64,000 nucleotides of DNA from positions 3,782,001 to 3,846,000 of the forward strand of contig NZ_CP049857.1 in assembly GCF_011299555.1 (NCBI RefSeq). The letters are read 5' to 3'. Origin of the DNA: Dysgonomonas sp. HDW5A. Its GTDB lineage: Bacteria; Bacteroidota; Bacteroidia; Bacteroidales; Dysgonomonadaceae. Below the pieces are notes generated by a model. The model searched no databases. It saw only the letters and a list, made by a program, of their open reading frames with translations, and was not told where the DNA came from. Shown here piece after piece: positions 1 through 9,562 of this stretch (its first letter is position 1; each line of letters begins with the position of its first letter). The position numbers and the translations under genes were made by a program.

Positions 1-2
1 CA

Positions 3-245
3 GGACAACTTTTAGGGGAAGCATTTGCTGACTTTATAGCATTCTCTAGTCCTGAAGCTATTATCCTATTTGGTGGTCTGACTAAGGCCGGTAGCTTGAT
101 TTTTGACCCTGTAAAAAAACACATGGAAGACAATCTGTTGCCAATCTTCAAAAATAAAGTAAAACTGCTAATGTCGGAACTTAAAGAAAGTGATGCAGCA
201 GTATTAGGTGCGAGTGCTCTAGGTTGGGAAGTGAAAGAACTTTAA
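3..245 (+). CDS. ROK-family sugar kinase, C-terminal end (partial)
   Basis: The window opens inside this gene; 80 residues remain, in the frame starting at base 3, ending with TAA at 243-245. The segment AIILFGGLTKAG and the closing helix AAVLGASALGWE are typical of the last third of ROK proteins (glucokinases and related sugar kinases of the actin-like ATPase fold), which end with an A-x-LGA helix. By family it would phosphorylate glucose or an aminosugar in the cytoplasm. The ROK DNA-binding and zinc-site parts, if any, lie outside the window, so substrate and exact subfamily cannot be judged. A strong hairpin terminator follows 34 bases downstream. Confidence 0.8.
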   Translation, partial: GQLLGEAFADFIAFSSPEAIILFGGLTKAGSLIFDPVKKHMEDNLLPIFKNKVKLLMSELKESDAAVLGASALGWEVKEL

Positions 246-278
246 TAGTTACATCAGTTTTCCAATTTCATATATTAG

Positions 279-308
279 GCTCTTATAGCAACATTTTGCT
301 ATAAGAGC
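279..308 (+). terminator. Intrinsic terminator after the ROK kinase
   Basis: A perfect 13-bp stem (GCTCTTATAGCAA at 279-291 pairing with 296-308) closes on a CATT loop and is followed by an AT-rich tract. It separates the ROK gene from purH. Confidence 0.8.
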
Positions 309-381
309 ATTCTATTTATAAACGATTGTAAAAATTCTAAAATCTTTCATTGCTTAACTGAAGTATATGAGATAGATTTTA

Positions 382-389
382 TACCTTTG
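382..389 (+). promoter_or_regulatory. Promoter -7 box of purH
   Basis: TACCTTTG matches the Bacteroidetes -7 consensus TAnnTTTG and lies 31 bases before the purH start. I see no good TTTG at the -33 spacing, so only the -7 box is called. Confidence 0.55.
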
Positions 390-419
390 TGAACCAAAAA
401 AAGTTACACTATTAGTTCT

Positions 420-1943
420 ATGTCTTCTACTAAAAAAATTAAAACAGCATTAGTCTCTGTCTATCATAAAGATGGATTAGATGAAATACTAAAAAAGTTA
501 AACTCATTAGGAGTTTCATTTATTTCAACGGGAGGTACTCGTGAGTTTATAGAATCACTCGGATTTCCTTGTCAAGCAGTTGAAAATATAACAGGTTATC
601 CATCCATATTAGGGGGGCGTGTTAAGACACTTCATCCCAAAATTTTTGGAGGAATATTAAGTAGAAGAGAACTTCCCGAAGACATTAAGCAGACTAAAGC
701 TTATGATATTACAGAAATAGATCTTGTTATTGTAGATTTATATCCTTTTCAAGAAACGGTTGCTTCTGGAGCTGAAGAAAAAGACATTATCGAAAAGATA
801 GATATAGGCGGCATATCATTAATCAGAGCTGCTGCTAAAAATTTTAAAGATGTTGTCATTGTTCCTTCTAAAAGCCAATATAGTGCACTTTCTTCTTTAC
901 TAGATAACAAACAAGGATCATCGGATATTGATGATCGTAAATGGTTTGCAAAAGAAGCATTTGGTGTATCTTCAGAGTATGACTCTGCCATTTTCAATTA
1001 CATGGATAAAGACGAATGTACTGCATTCCGTAAAACTGAAAATAAAGTAAAACATCTCCGTTATGGTGAAAACCCTCACCAAAAAGGTTCTTTCTATGGA
1101 GACTTTGAAAGTTTGTTCGAACAGTTACATGGTCGTGAGATATCGTATAACAATCTTTTGGATATAGATGCTGCAGTATCGCTTATCAGCGAGTTTAATG
1201 AAACGACAGTAGCTATATTAAAGCACAATAATGCTTGTGGTATAGCATCTAAAAGTTCGGTGTTAGAAGCTTGGAATACAGCATTAGCAGCTGATCCGGT
1301 ATCTGCTTTTGGAGGAATCATCGTTTCCAATTCTAAAATTGATAAAGAAGCGGCAGAAGCCATTAATACTATATTTTTTGAAATTATAATAGCACCTGCC
1401 TATGATGCAGATGCTTTAGAAATATTGACTCAAAAGAAAAATCGTATAATACTTATACAAAAGGGAGAAATACAAGAAACAACTCAGTTCCGTTCTCTTT
1501 TAAATGGGGTATTAGTTCAAGATAGAGATCTTAGTATACAGAATAAAGAAGATTTAACTTTGGTTACTCGCCGTCAATTAGAAGGCACTGAACTAGAAGA
1601 TTTATTATTTGCAAACAAACTTGTGAAGCATACTAAATCAAATGCGATTATTTTGGTAAAAGACAAACAATTATTGGCGAGTGGAACAGGTCAAACGTCA
1701 AGAGTTGATGCTCTGAAACAGGCTATAGAGAAATCTCATACATTCGGATTCAGTTTGCAAGGAGCTGTTATGGCATCTGATGCATTCTTTCCTTTTCCTG
1801 ATTGTGTAGAGATTGCCGGTAATAGTGGGATAACTGCTGTTATACAGCCTGGAGGTTCGGTAAAAGACGATCTGTCAATTGAGTATTGTAATGAACACAA
1901 TATTTCGATGGTTATGACAGGCATCCGTCATTTTAAACATTAA
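420..1943 (+). CDS. purH: Bifunctional AICAR transformylase / IMP cyclohydrolase PurH
   Basis: Catalyses the last two steps of purine synthesis: formylation of AICAR with 10-formyl-THF, then ring closure to IMP. The 507 residues match the usual length. The N-terminal MGS-like cyclohydrolase domain (about 1-150) carries the STGGT loop near residue 37 and the GGRVKTLHPK motif. The transformylase half contains KHNNACG at 268-274, whose Lys-His pair is the catalytic dyad of the family. The ATG at 420 gives the standard N terminus (KTALVSVYHKDGL). It stands alone between the ROK terminator and mreB, with its own -7 box upstream. No missing residue or frameshift is visible. Confidence 0.97.
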   Translation: MSSTKKIKTALVSVYHKDGLDEILKKLNSLGVSFISTGGTREFIESLGFPCQAVENITGYPSILGGRVKTLHPKIFGGILSRRELPEDIKQTKAYDITEIDLVIVDLYPFQETVASGAEEKDIIEKIDIGGISLIRAAAKNFKDVVIVPSKSQYSALSSLLDNKQGSSDIDDRKWFAKEAFGVSSEYDSAIFNYMDKDECTAFRKTENKVKHLRYGENPHQKGSFYGDFESLFEQLHGREISYNNLLDIDAAVSLISEFNETTVAILKHNNACGIASKSSVLEAWNTALAADPVSAFGGIIVSNSKIDKEAAEAINTIFFEIIIAPAYDADALEILTQKKNRIILIQKGEIQETTQFRSLLNGVLVQDRDLSIQNKEDLTLVTRRQLEGTELEDLLFANKLVKHTKSNAIILVKDKQLLASGTGQTSRVDALKQAIEKSHTFGFSLQGAVMASDAFFPFPDCVEIAGNSGITAVIQPGGSVKDDLSIEYCNEHNISMVMTGIRHFKH

Positions 1944-2013
1944 GTTAAGGAATGAGACCTTAATTTGCTATTACTTAATTATTAAATGTATTAGTTTAAA
2001 GAAAAATAACAAG

Positions 2014-3039
2014 ATGGGATTATTCTCTTTTACTCAAGAAATAGCGATGGATCTTGGTACAGCCAACACCATCATCATTAAAGACGGAAAAATCGTTGTA
2101 GACGAACCTTCTGTAGTTGCTCTCGAACGAAAAACTGACAAAGTGATAGCCGTTGGAGACAAAGCACGTCAAATGCATGGTAAAACTCACGAAAATATTC
2201 GTACAATCCGTCCATTGAGAGATGGTGTGATTGCAGATTTTACTGCTGCAGAGCATATGATTAGAGGTATGATCAAAATGATTAATAACAAAAATCGTTT
2301 GTTTTCTCCATCGTTGCGAATTGTTGTTTGTATTCCATCAGGAAGTACAGAAGTTGAAATTCGTGCAATTCGTGACTCTGCGGAACACGCCGGAGGACGT
2401 GACGTATATATGATTTACGAACCAATGGCGGCAGCTTTAGGTATCGGATTAGATGTTGAAGCCCCTGAAGGAAACATGATTGTTGATATAGGCGGTGGAA
2501 CAACAGAAATTGCTGTTATATCTCTAGGTGGAATTGTTTCTAATAAATCAATTAAGATTGCAGGAGACGATTTAACTGAAGATATTCAGGAATATATGAG
2601 CCGTCAACACAACATCAAAGTTGGAGAACGTACAGCAGAAGGCATCAAGATTGCAGTAGGATCGGCTTTAACCGAACTTCCTGAAAACGAAGAGCCTGAA
2701 GATTTTATAGTACACGGTCCTAATAGAATGACTTCATTGCCAATGGATATTCCGATTTCATATCAGGAAATGGCTCATTGCCTAGATAAATCTATCTCGA
2801 AAATGGACTCGGCTATTTTAAGTGCTTTAGAGCAAACTCCTCCCGAACTATATGCTGATATAGTAAAAAATGGTATCTATGTTACAGGTGGTGGTGCTTT
2901 ATTGAGAGGCTTAAGCAAGCGTTTCTCCGATAAAATAGGCATTCCATTCCATGTGGCAGAAGATCCACTTCATGCTGTAGCAAAAGGCACGGGGATAGCT
3001 TTAAATAATATTGAGAAATTTAATTTCTTAATGAGATAA
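2014..3039 (+). CDS. mreB: Rod shape-determining protein MreB
   Basis: Bacterial actin that polymerises under the inner membrane and guides the elongation machinery. The 341 residues are full length. DLGTANT at 13-19 is the phosphate-1 loop, and VDIGGGTTEIAVISLGG is the second nucleotide loop of the actin/Hsp70 fold. VTGGGALLRG marks the adenosine-binding segment near the C terminus. The start at 2014 gives the short amphipathic N terminus (MGLFSFTQEIAMD) expected for membrane contact. It heads mreB-mreC-mreD-PBP2-rodA, all on the plus strand, with 85 bases to mreC and then overlaps or very short gaps. It lies 70 bases after purH without a clear terminator, so some read-through is possible. 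Confidence 0.97.
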   Translation: MGLFSFTQEIAMDLGTANTIIIKDGKIVVDEPSVVALERKTDKVIAVGDKARQMHGKTHENIRTIRPLRDGVIADFTAAEHMIRGMIKMINNKNRLFSPSLRIVVCIPSGSTEVEIRAIRDSAEHAGGRDVYMIYEPMAAALGIGLDVEAPEGNMIVDIGGGTTEIAVISLGGIVSNKSIKIAGDDLTEDIQEYMSRQHNIKVGERTAEGIKIAVGSALTELPENEEPEDFIVHGPNRMTSLPMDIPISYQEMAHCLDKSISKMDSAILSALEQTPPELYADIVKNGIYVTGGGALLRGLSKRFSDKIGIPFHVAEDPLHAVAKGTGIALNNIEKFNFLMR

Positions 3040-3124
3040 GTTTTAGAAGCTCTTAAATATCTCGGACTTTCTGTTTAGATTTTAATTTTCGTTACACAGA
3101 AGGTGTACATTCTGATACGTATAC

Positions 3125-3982
3125 ATGCGCAACTTAATCGCCTTTTTAATAAAAAACAGTTCGTGGTTTGTATTTATACTACTCGAAATTCTGTGTTTTT
3201 ATTTTATATTTCAATATAACTCCTTTCAAAGGAGTGTATACTTAAACTCTTCGAACGAAATTGTTGGAAGAGTTTATGCTATTTCGGGTGAAGTAACTTC
3301 TTATTTTGGACTAAAAGAAACAAATCAGGATTTACTCCTGAAAAATGCTGACTTGCAAAATAAGCTATTAGCTCTGGAAGATTATATACACGACAGAAAT
3401 AACGATAGTCTAAAGACACAGGCTATAGCAACAGATTCAATTCCTACTAAAAATTTTGAGTTCATAATTTCACGGGTTATCAATAACAGTATATCTCAAC
3501 TCGAAAATTATATAACAATCAATAAGGGTAGTAAAGAAGGTATACATACCGAAATGGGAGTAATATCCCAACAAGGTATAGTCGGTATTGTCAGAGCTGT
3601 TTCTCCAAACTATTCTGTAGTACAACCCGTCATAAATCCTAAAACCAGTCTTAGTTGTAAAGTAAAAGGATCCAATACTCCCGGATCTCTTGCTTGGGAT
3701 GGAGTTGATTATAGGTATATAAGTTTAGAAGGGTTTCCTCGTTTTGAAAAGTTTGAAGTGGGAGATACTATTATAACAAGTGGTTATTCGGGTATATTTC
3801 CGGAAGGAATTATTATTGGTATTATTGAAGATTCAAAAAGCCAAAATGATGATAATTTTTTAACTTTAAAAGTACGATTATCAACCGATTTTAGTTCATT
3901 AAAAGATGTCCTGATAATAAAAAATAACGATCGGGAAGAACTTACGCAATTAGAAAAAGAAATTACAACGAATGGCAGGTAA
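3125..3982 (+). CDS. mreC: Rod shape-determining protein MreC
   Basis: Periplasmic scaffold of the elongasome, linking MreB/MreD to PBP2. The 285-residue protein has one N-terminal membrane helix (about 12-32), then a heptad-like coiled coil (about 60-85, rich in leucine and asparagine). After these come the two beta domains typical of MreC, with the conserved stretch ITINKGSKEGIHTEMGVI and later GDTIITSGYSGIFPEGI. The last codons overlap the start of mreD by 11 bases, which suggests translational coupling. Its place in the operon supports the call as much as the sequence does, since MreC diverges quickly. Confidence 0.95.
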   Translation: MRNLIAFLIKNSSWFVFILLEILCFYFIFQYNSFQRSVYLNSSNEIVGRVYAISGEVTSYFGLKETNQDLLLKNADLQNKLLALEDYIHDRNNDSLKTQAIATDSIPTKNFEFIISRVINNSISQLENYITINKGSKEGIHTEMGVISQQGIVGIVRAVSPNYSVVQPVINPKTSLSCKVKGSNTPGSLAWDGVDYRYISLEGFPRFEKFEVGDTIITSGYSGIFPEGIIIGIIEDSKSQNDDNFLTLKVRLSTDFSSLKDVLIIKNNDREELTQLEKEITTNGR

Positions 3983-4481
3983 TTGGCTCAAGCAATCTTT
4001 TGTATTTATCATACTTGTTCTGCTTCAAGTACTGGTATTTAATCATATCTCATTTCTGGGATATGCTACACCATTCTTATATATATACTTCATTATAAAA
4101 ATGCCTATCGGAATTAATCGAAATCTAGTTTTGATACTTGCATTTCTATTAGGCTTTACGATTGATATATTCTGCAATACACCCGGTCAGAATGCAGCAG
4201 CGGCAGTTTTTGCGGCATTTATGCGTCGTCCGGTGCAAGGTTTGTTTTTTGCAAGAGAGGACTTTGAGCATTTCATACCAAGCATTCCCAATTTAGGTAT
4301 GGCATTTATGAAATATACTACTGTCATTGTCTTTATTCATAACCTAGCGTTAATTTCCATAAGCTCATTTTCATACCTCAATTTTATGACAATATTATTG
4401 AGAGTCTTGAGTTCTACTCTTCTTACATCTATCTTAATTTATGCCATTGAAGGATTTTCAATAAAGAAAAAGAGAGCATGA
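3972..4481 (+). CDS. mreD: Rod shape-determining protein MreD
   Basis: Small integral membrane partner of MreC and RodA in side-wall synthesis. The 169 residues are mostly hydrophobic, with about five membrane helices and the short conserved stretch TIDIFCNTPGQNAAAAVFAA, which resembles the MreD motif around a D/H-x-G loop. It overlaps mreC by 11 bases upstream and the PBP2 gene by 4 bases (ATGA) downstream, so the three products are probably made in fixed ratio. MreD proteins have few invariant residues; gene order carries much of the weight here. Confidence 0.93.
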   Translation: MAGNWLKQSFVFIILVLLQVLVFNHISFLGYATPFLYIYFIIKMPIGINRNLVLILAFLLGFTIDIFCNTPGQNAAAAVFAAFMRRPVQGLFFAREDFEHFIPSIPNLGMAFMKYTTVIVFIHNLALISISSFSYLNFMTILLRVLSSTLLTSILIYAIEGFSIKKKRA

Positions 4482-6415
4482 GTAAGGATAATAACTTGCA
4501 TTCAGAAAAGAGATACTATACCATTTTAGCAATAACAGCAATAATTGTTATTGTTCTCATATGCCAATTATTCAATTTGCAAATTATTCAGCATGAGTAT
4601 AAATATTCTGCTGATAGTAATGCATTCTTCAAGAAAACATTATACCCTGCAAGGGGTACAATTTCTGATAGACAAGATCGGCTTCTTGTTTATAATCAGC
4701 CAACTTATGACATAGTATATATTCCACGTGAAGTAGAACCATTTGATACACTCGATTTTTGTAATATTTTAGGTGTAACAAAAGATCAATTAGAAAAAAG
4801 AATTAGTGATGTAAAAGACCGAAGACTTAACCCCGGTTATTCTTCCTATACCATGCAAACACTAATGACTCAGCTTACGGTTCGTGAGTATGGTTTATTT
4901 CAAGAAAAGTTATATAAATTCCCGGGATTCTATATTCAGAATAGAGCTTTACGCCAATATAACTTCACAAATGCAGCCCATGTACTTGGCTATGTTGCGG
5001 AAGTGAATAAAGCGGCATTAGCAGATGATCCTTATTACGTGAGAGGAGACTATGCCGGAAAATCGGGTATTGAGAGTTCATATGAGAATATATTAAGAGG
5101 TCAAAAAGGAGTCGAGATCCTCTTGCGTGATGCTCATGGCAGAATAAAAGGCAAATATGAGAATGGGAAACATGATGTGAATCCAGTCTCAGGAAAAAAT
5201 CTAAAACTGGCAATAGATATAGAATTACAAGCATATGGTGAATATCTTATGCAAAATAAAATTGGCAGTATCGTAATGATTGAACCTTCGACAGGTGAGA
5301 TATTATGTTTAGTTACTTCTCCCACTTACGATCCTTCGATTCTGTTAGGTCGTGAGTTTGGTAATAACTATAAGACACTGGAACAAAATCCGTCAAAACC
5401 TCTTTATAATAGGGCTACTCAAGGAATGTATCCTCCGGGATCCACTTTCAAAACAACTCAAGGATTGATCTTCTTAGAAGAAGGAATTATAACACCCGAA
5501 ACAGCTTATTCCTGTGCCGGAGGATATCCTCCAGGTGGCGGCAGACCTAGATGTCACGCACATGGATCACCACTGTCATTAATCCCCGCAATAGCTACTT
5601 CGTGTAACTCTTATTTTTGTTATGGCTTAAATGCTATGCTCAGTAACAGAAAAAAATATGCTAATATTGGAGAAGCTTTTGACATATGGAAAGACTATCT
5701 GGTATCTATGGGATTTGGTTATAAACTAGGAATAGATCTCCCTTCTGAGAAAAGAGGTTTTATACCTAATAGTCAGTTTTATACTAAAGCTTTCAGAACC
5801 GAGAAATGGTATGCACAAAATGTCATTTCTATTGCAATAGGTCAAGGCGAAATTTTGGCAACACCTTTGCAGGTTGCTAATCTAGGTGCAACAATAGCAA
5901 ATAGAGGTTTTTTCTATACACCTCATGTTGTTAGGCAAATTCAAGATATGCCACTGGATAAATCATACACTGATAAACGATATACAGGGGTTAAAGAAAC
6001 GTATTACAATACAATCGCTCAAGGGATGGCCAATGCTGTTACCGGAGGGACTTGTAGAGGAGTAAATCTTTTACCGGAAATTGCAGTAGCAGGGAAAACG
6101 GGTACAGCCGAAAATCCACATGGAAGGGATCACTCTTGGTTTATGGGATTTGCACCGGTGGATAAACCTCAGGTAGCTATTTCCGTGTTAGTTGAAAATG
6201 CGGGTTTTGGAGCCAGATTTGCTGTTCCGATTGCACGTTTGATGATTCAAAAATATTTGAAAGGTGAAATACCTGCTAATGAGAAATATTTAGAAGACAA
6301 TATGGCAAATGCCATAATTCTCCCTAATGTCTTAAACACTTGGGAACAAAGAAAATCGGATATCGCAACTCAGCAAAGCTCTTCTTCGGAAGAAGAACCT
6401 ATTATTGAGGAATAA
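4478..6415 (+). CDS. mrdA: Penicillin-binding protein 2, elongation-specific transpeptidase
   Basis: Class B PBP that crosslinks peptidoglycan during rod elongation with RodA. The 645 residues hold a short cytoplasmic tail, a membrane helix (about 16-35), the PBP dimerisation domain (from TLYPARGTISDRQ near residue 50), and a transpeptidase domain. The three catalytic motifs are present: SxxK as S322-T-F-K325, SxN as S375-C-N377, and KTG at 540-542. The C-terminal tail is acidic and serine-rich (SSSSEEEP). The ATG overlaps the mreD stop by 4 bases, and rodA begins 25 bases after the stop. It would be a target of beta-lactams that block elongation. Confidence 0.96.
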   Translation: MSKDNNLHSEKRYYTILAITAIIVIVLICQLFNLQIIQHEYKYSADSNAFFKKTLYPARGTISDRQDRLLVYNQPTYDIVYIPREVEPFDTLDFCNILGVTKDQLEKRISDVKDRRLNPGYSSYTMQTLMTQLTVREYGLFQEKLYKFPGFYIQNRALRQYNFTNAAHVLGYVAEVNKAALADDPYYVRGDYAGKSGIESSYENILRGQKGVEILLRDAHGRIKGKYENGKHDVNPVSGKNLKLAIDIELQAYGEYLMQNKIGSIVMIEPSTGEILCLVTSPTYDPSILLGREFGNNYKTLEQNPSKPLYNRATQGMYPPGSTFKTTQGLIFLEEGIITPETAYSCAGGYPPGGGRPRCHAHGSPLSLIPAIATSCNSYFCYGLNAMLSNRKKYANIGEAFDIWKDYLVSMGFGYKLGIDLPSEKRGFIPNSQFYTKAFRTEKWYAQNVISIAIGQGEILATPLQVANLGATIANRGFFYTPHVVRQIQDMPLDKSYTDKRYTGVKETYYNTIAQGMANAVTGGTCRGVNLLPEIAVAGKTGTAENPHGRDHSWFMGFAPVDKPQVAISVLVENAGFGARFAVPIARLMIQKYLKGEIPANEKYLEDNMANAIILPNVLNTWEQRKSDIATQQSSSSEEEPIIEE

Positions 6416-6440
6416 AAACTCAGAATACATTTAAATATAC

Positions 6441-7898
6441 ATGATTAATAAAGAAGACGATCATATTACAGGAAGTGTAGACTGGATTATTCTAGTCTTA
6501 TACTTTTTTTTAATAATTGGAGGGTGGCTTAGCATTTATGGAGCAAGCTATGATTATGATCATGTAACTAGTTTATTTGATCTATCGGGTCGTGCGGGTA
6601 TGCAGCTCGTTTGGATGGGTATCTCCATCGCTGTTGGATTCATACTACTAAAATTAGACAGTAATTTATATGATATATTAGCTTATTTCATATATGCCTT
6701 TTTTATAGCCCTTCTAATTGTCACAATCATTATTGCACCGGATATAAAGGGTTCACGATCATGGCTTGTAATTACTGATTCTATACGTTTACAGCCTGCC
6801 GAGTTTACCAAATTTGCAGTAGCATTGGCTATTGCCCGCTTTATGAATAGTTATAATTTTAAACTGCTGACAGCAAAGAATCTACTCATATTATCAACTA
6901 TGATAGTATTACCGATGATTCTAATTATGCTACAAAAAGAGACAGGTTCAGCTCTTGTATTTACAGCTTTCATATTAGTTTTATACAGGGAAGGATTACC
7001 CGGAATGGTATTGTTCTCGGGAGTTTGTGCTGTCGTTTTATTTATTTTAGGTTTGAAATACTCTGATGTAGATTTAGGTTTTCTCACTATGGGAGAATGT
7101 ATTTCTATCCTCTTTATTATTATAGTAACTGCTATTCTTACGGTTAATTTCCGTAAAGATTATCGAACTGCTGCTTATATCTTTTTAGGTACTGCTGTCT
7201 ATGGAGGTATCTGCTATATAATTTCTCTTTTCGATGTCTATATAAATTGGGGTATCATCTCAATAACTGCTATATGTGCTATTGTTATATACCTGTTGAT
7301 TACTGCTGCAAGGGAATGGTCTAAAACGTATTTGTTTTTGGCTATTTTTGCTATTAGCTGCATTGGATATGTAAGTTCTGTTAATTATGTATTTACAGAC
7401 GTTTTACAATCACATCAGCAAATACGTATCAAAGTTTCTTTAGGCATGGAGGATGACTTAATGGGAGCTGGATATAATGTCAATCAATCTAAAATAGCCA
7501 TAGGGTCAGGCGGGGCATTAGGTAAAGGGTTCTTAAACGGAACTCAAACAAAACTGAAATACGTACCCGAACAAGATACCGATTTTATATTCTGTACAGT
7601 AGGAGAGGAACAAGGCTTCCTTGGATCTGTACTAGTATTATTAGGTCTGGGATCTCTTATTATGAGGATCTTTTTTCTTGCGGAAAGGCAAAAGAATACT
7701 TTTGGACGTGTATATGGTTATGGGGTAGGGTGCATCTTCCTGTTTCATCTATCTATAAATGTTGGTATGGTAATAGGGTTGCTTCCCGTTATAGGAATTC
7801 CCCTTCCATTTTTCAGTTATGGAGGATCTTCAATATTGGCATTCACCATATTACTGTTCATTTTCTTGCGATTAGATATGGCTCGAAAAAGACGATAA
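6441..7898 (+). CDS. rodA: Rod shape-determining protein RodA, SEDS glycosyltransferase
   Basis: SEDS-family peptidoglycan polymerase, working with the PBP2 encoded just upstream. Multi-helix membrane protein with the SEDS landmarks: SRSWLVI followed by RLQPAEFTKFAVALAIAR, then GKGFLNGTQTKLKYVPEQDTDFIF with the conserved W/E-D-F block, and the C-terminal GIPLPFFSYGGSS motif. At 485 residues it is about 100 longer than the Escherichia coli protein. The extra length is additional hydrophobic segments in the middle (about 200-290), which I believe is normal for Bacteroidetes RodA. It is the last gene of the operon and ends before a bidirectional terminator shared with gltD. Confidence 0.95.
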   Translation: MINKEDDHITGSVDWIILVLYFFLIIGGWLSIYGASYDYDHVTSLFDLSGRAGMQLVWMGISIAVGFILLKLDSNLYDILAYFIYAFFIALLIVTIIIAPDIKGSRSWLVITDSIRLQPAEFTKFAVALAIARFMNSYNFKLLTAKNLLILSTMIVLPMILIMLQKETGSALVFTAFILVLYREGLPGMVLFSGVCAVVLFILGLKYSDVDLGFLTMGECISILFIIIVTAILTVNFRKDYRTAAYIFLGTAVYGGICYIISLFDVYINWGIISITAICAIVIYLLITAAREWSKTYLFLAIFAISCIGYVSSVNYVFTDVLQSHQQIRIKVSLGMEDDLMGAGYNVNQSKIAIGSGGALGKGFLNGTQTKLKYVPEQDTDFIFCTVGEEQGFLGSVLVLLGLGSLIMRIFFLAERQKNTFGRVYGYGVGCIFLFHLSINVGMVIGLLPVIGIPLPFFSYGGSSILAFTILLFIFLRLDMARKRR

Positions 7899-7931
7899 GA
7901 TCCCTGAATCTCTTTTTTGTTCTGAAATAAA

Positions 7932-7959
7932 AAAGGTTACTTCTTACGAGGTAACCTTT
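7932..7959. terminator. Bidirectional terminator between rodA and gltD
   Basis: AAAGGTTAC (7932-7940) pairs with GTAACCTTT (7951-7959) around a 10-base loop, with A and T tracts on the two sides. It lies between two convergent genes and can serve both strands. Confidence 0.75.
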
Positions 7960-7981
7960 CTCTTTTATAGTTAAAGCATAA

Positions 7982-9409
7982 TTACTTAGCTTTCAAAAAA
8001 TCATTAATATGCTTAGCAGTTCTACGTCCTGATGCAATGCTCGTTACAACTAAAGATTGTCCACTAACACAGTCACCCGCAGCAAATACTTTCGAAACAT
8101 TAGTTAAACGGTTTCCGTTGGTAGCTACATTCTTACGAACATCGTCTACTTTTACTCCAAGTTCAGCCAAAAGCCCATCTTGAATAGGATGTATAAAGCC
8201 TAATGCAAGGAAAACATAATCTATTTTTAGAACCTCAGATTCTCCCACTTCTTTCATCACCATTTTGCCAGAATCGTCTTTCTCCCATGCTATTTCTACA
8301 AGCTCTACGCCTGTTAATACTCCATTCTCGCCAATGAAACGCTTGGTGTTCATTGACCAGCGACGTTCGCAACCTTCAAGATGCGAAGAGCTGGTTTTCA
8401 TTACTCCGGGAAATGGTATAGGCCAACTGTTTTCCAGTTCATCCAATGTCGGAGGTTTAGGCATGATCTCTATCTGCAAGATATTAGCTGCTTTTTGACG
8501 ATTGGCTGTCCCAATACAATCCGATCCAGTATCACCTCCACCAATTACCAATACGTTCTTACCTTTTGTATTTATGATTTTATCCGCAGGAACCTCTTCT
8601 TTAGCAACCAATTTGTTTTCCATTGTCAGATATTCCATAGCATAATACACACCTTTAAGTTCGCGACCTTCAACAGGCAAATCACGAGGCACTTGCGAAC
8701 CTATAGCGACACAGATAGCATCATTACCTTTTACAAGATCTTTCCCTTTGATATCTATCCCTACTTCGGCATTGGTTACAAACTTAACACCTTCGGCCTC
8801 CATCAAATCGAGACGACGATCGATGATATTCTTGTTCAATTTAAAATCAGGAATACCAAATCGAAGTAAACCACCGATACGGCTGTTCTTTTCGTAAACT
8901 GTAACTTCATGTCCCATTCTATTCAACTGATTAGCAACAGCCAATCCTGATGGACCTGAGCCTATTACAGCTACCTTTTTACCGGTTCTTACTTTGGGAA
9001 TAAAAGGCTTGATATAACCTTCCTGAAAAGCATGCTCTAATGCCGATGCTTCATTTTCACGAATAGTAACCGGAGCTTTATGTAATGATAATACACACGT
9101 TTTTTCGCAGGGAGCAGGGCAAATACGGCCTGTAAACTCAGGAAAATCATTTGTCTGCATCAACACTTCTGCCGCCAAACGCCAATTTCCTTTGTAAATA
9201 TAGTCTTGCCACTCAGGCATTTTATTACCAAGAGGACATCCCCATTGGCAGAAAGGTATACCGCAATCCATACAACGGGATGCTTGCAGTTGCCTGTCTT
9301 CAGAGTTTAATGTCTGTTCTACTTCACCGAAGTCGAGGATACGTTCTTGACGAGGACGGTATCCTGCTTCTTTTCTTTTTACTGTTAAAAATGCTTTTGG
9401 ATTTCCCAT
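7982..9409 (-). CDS. gltD: Glutamate synthase (NADPH) small subunit GltD
   Basis: Supplies electrons from NAD(P)H to the large subunit, which makes two glutamates from glutamine and 2-oxoglutarate. The 475 residues are full length. The N terminus has the cysteine-rich Fe-S region (SRCMDCGIPFCQWGCP and ICPAPCEKTC); then come an FAD-binding fold with VIGSGPSGLAVANQL near residue 147 and an NADP fold with VLVIGGGDTGSDCIG near residue 286. The C-terminal VFAAGDCVSGQSLVV closes the FAD site. It lies downstream of gltB on the same strand, but 376 bases separate them, an unusually wide gap for this pair. Confidence 0.96.
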   Translation of the reverse strand: MGNPKAFLTVKRKEAGYRPRQERILDFGEVEQTLNSEDRQLQASRCMDCGIPFCQWGCPLGNKMPEWQDYIYKGNWRLAAEVLMQTNDFPEFTGRICPAPCEKTCVLSLHKAPVTIRENEASALEHAFQEGYIKPFIPKVRTGKKVAVIGSGPSGLAVANQLNRMGHEVTVYEKNSRIGGLLRFGIPDFKLNKNIIDRRLDLMEAEGVKFVTNAEVGIDIKGKDLVKGNDAICVAIGSQVPRDLPVEGRELKGVYYAMEYLTMENKLVAKEEVPADKIINTKGKNVLVIGGGDTGSDCIGTANRQKAANILQIEIMPKPPTLDELENSWPIPFPGVMKTSSSHLEGCERRWSMNTKRFIGENGVLTGVELVEIAWEKDDSGKMVMKEVGESEVLKIDYVFLALGFIHPIQDGLLAELGVKVDDVRKNVATNGNRLTNVSKVFAAGDCVSGQSLVVTSIASGRRTAKHINDFLKAK

Positions 9410-9528
9410 GATTCCTCGTTATAATAAAGTTATTGAAAACATAAATAGTTATTCTTTTTTAATGACATAAACCTTACACTGAGATTACAAAATACATTAC
9501 AATAGTGTCAATTTTATGTAACTTTGTC

Positions 9529-9536
9529 ATTTTATT
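9529..9536 (+). promoter_or_regulatory. -7 box before a small plus-strand frame
   Basis: TAACTTTG fits TAnnTTTG exactly and lies 26 bases before the ATG at 9563. The -33 position has no good TTTG. Confidence 0.35.
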
Positions 9537-9562
9537 AAATAGTTGATAATTAGAATATAATA

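Noticed and set aside
8381-8869. Open frame of 162 codons on the plus strand, antisense to gltD
   Set aside because: Fully inside the well-supported gltD gene, no recognisable domain, no promoter or terminator; composition follows from the opposite strand.
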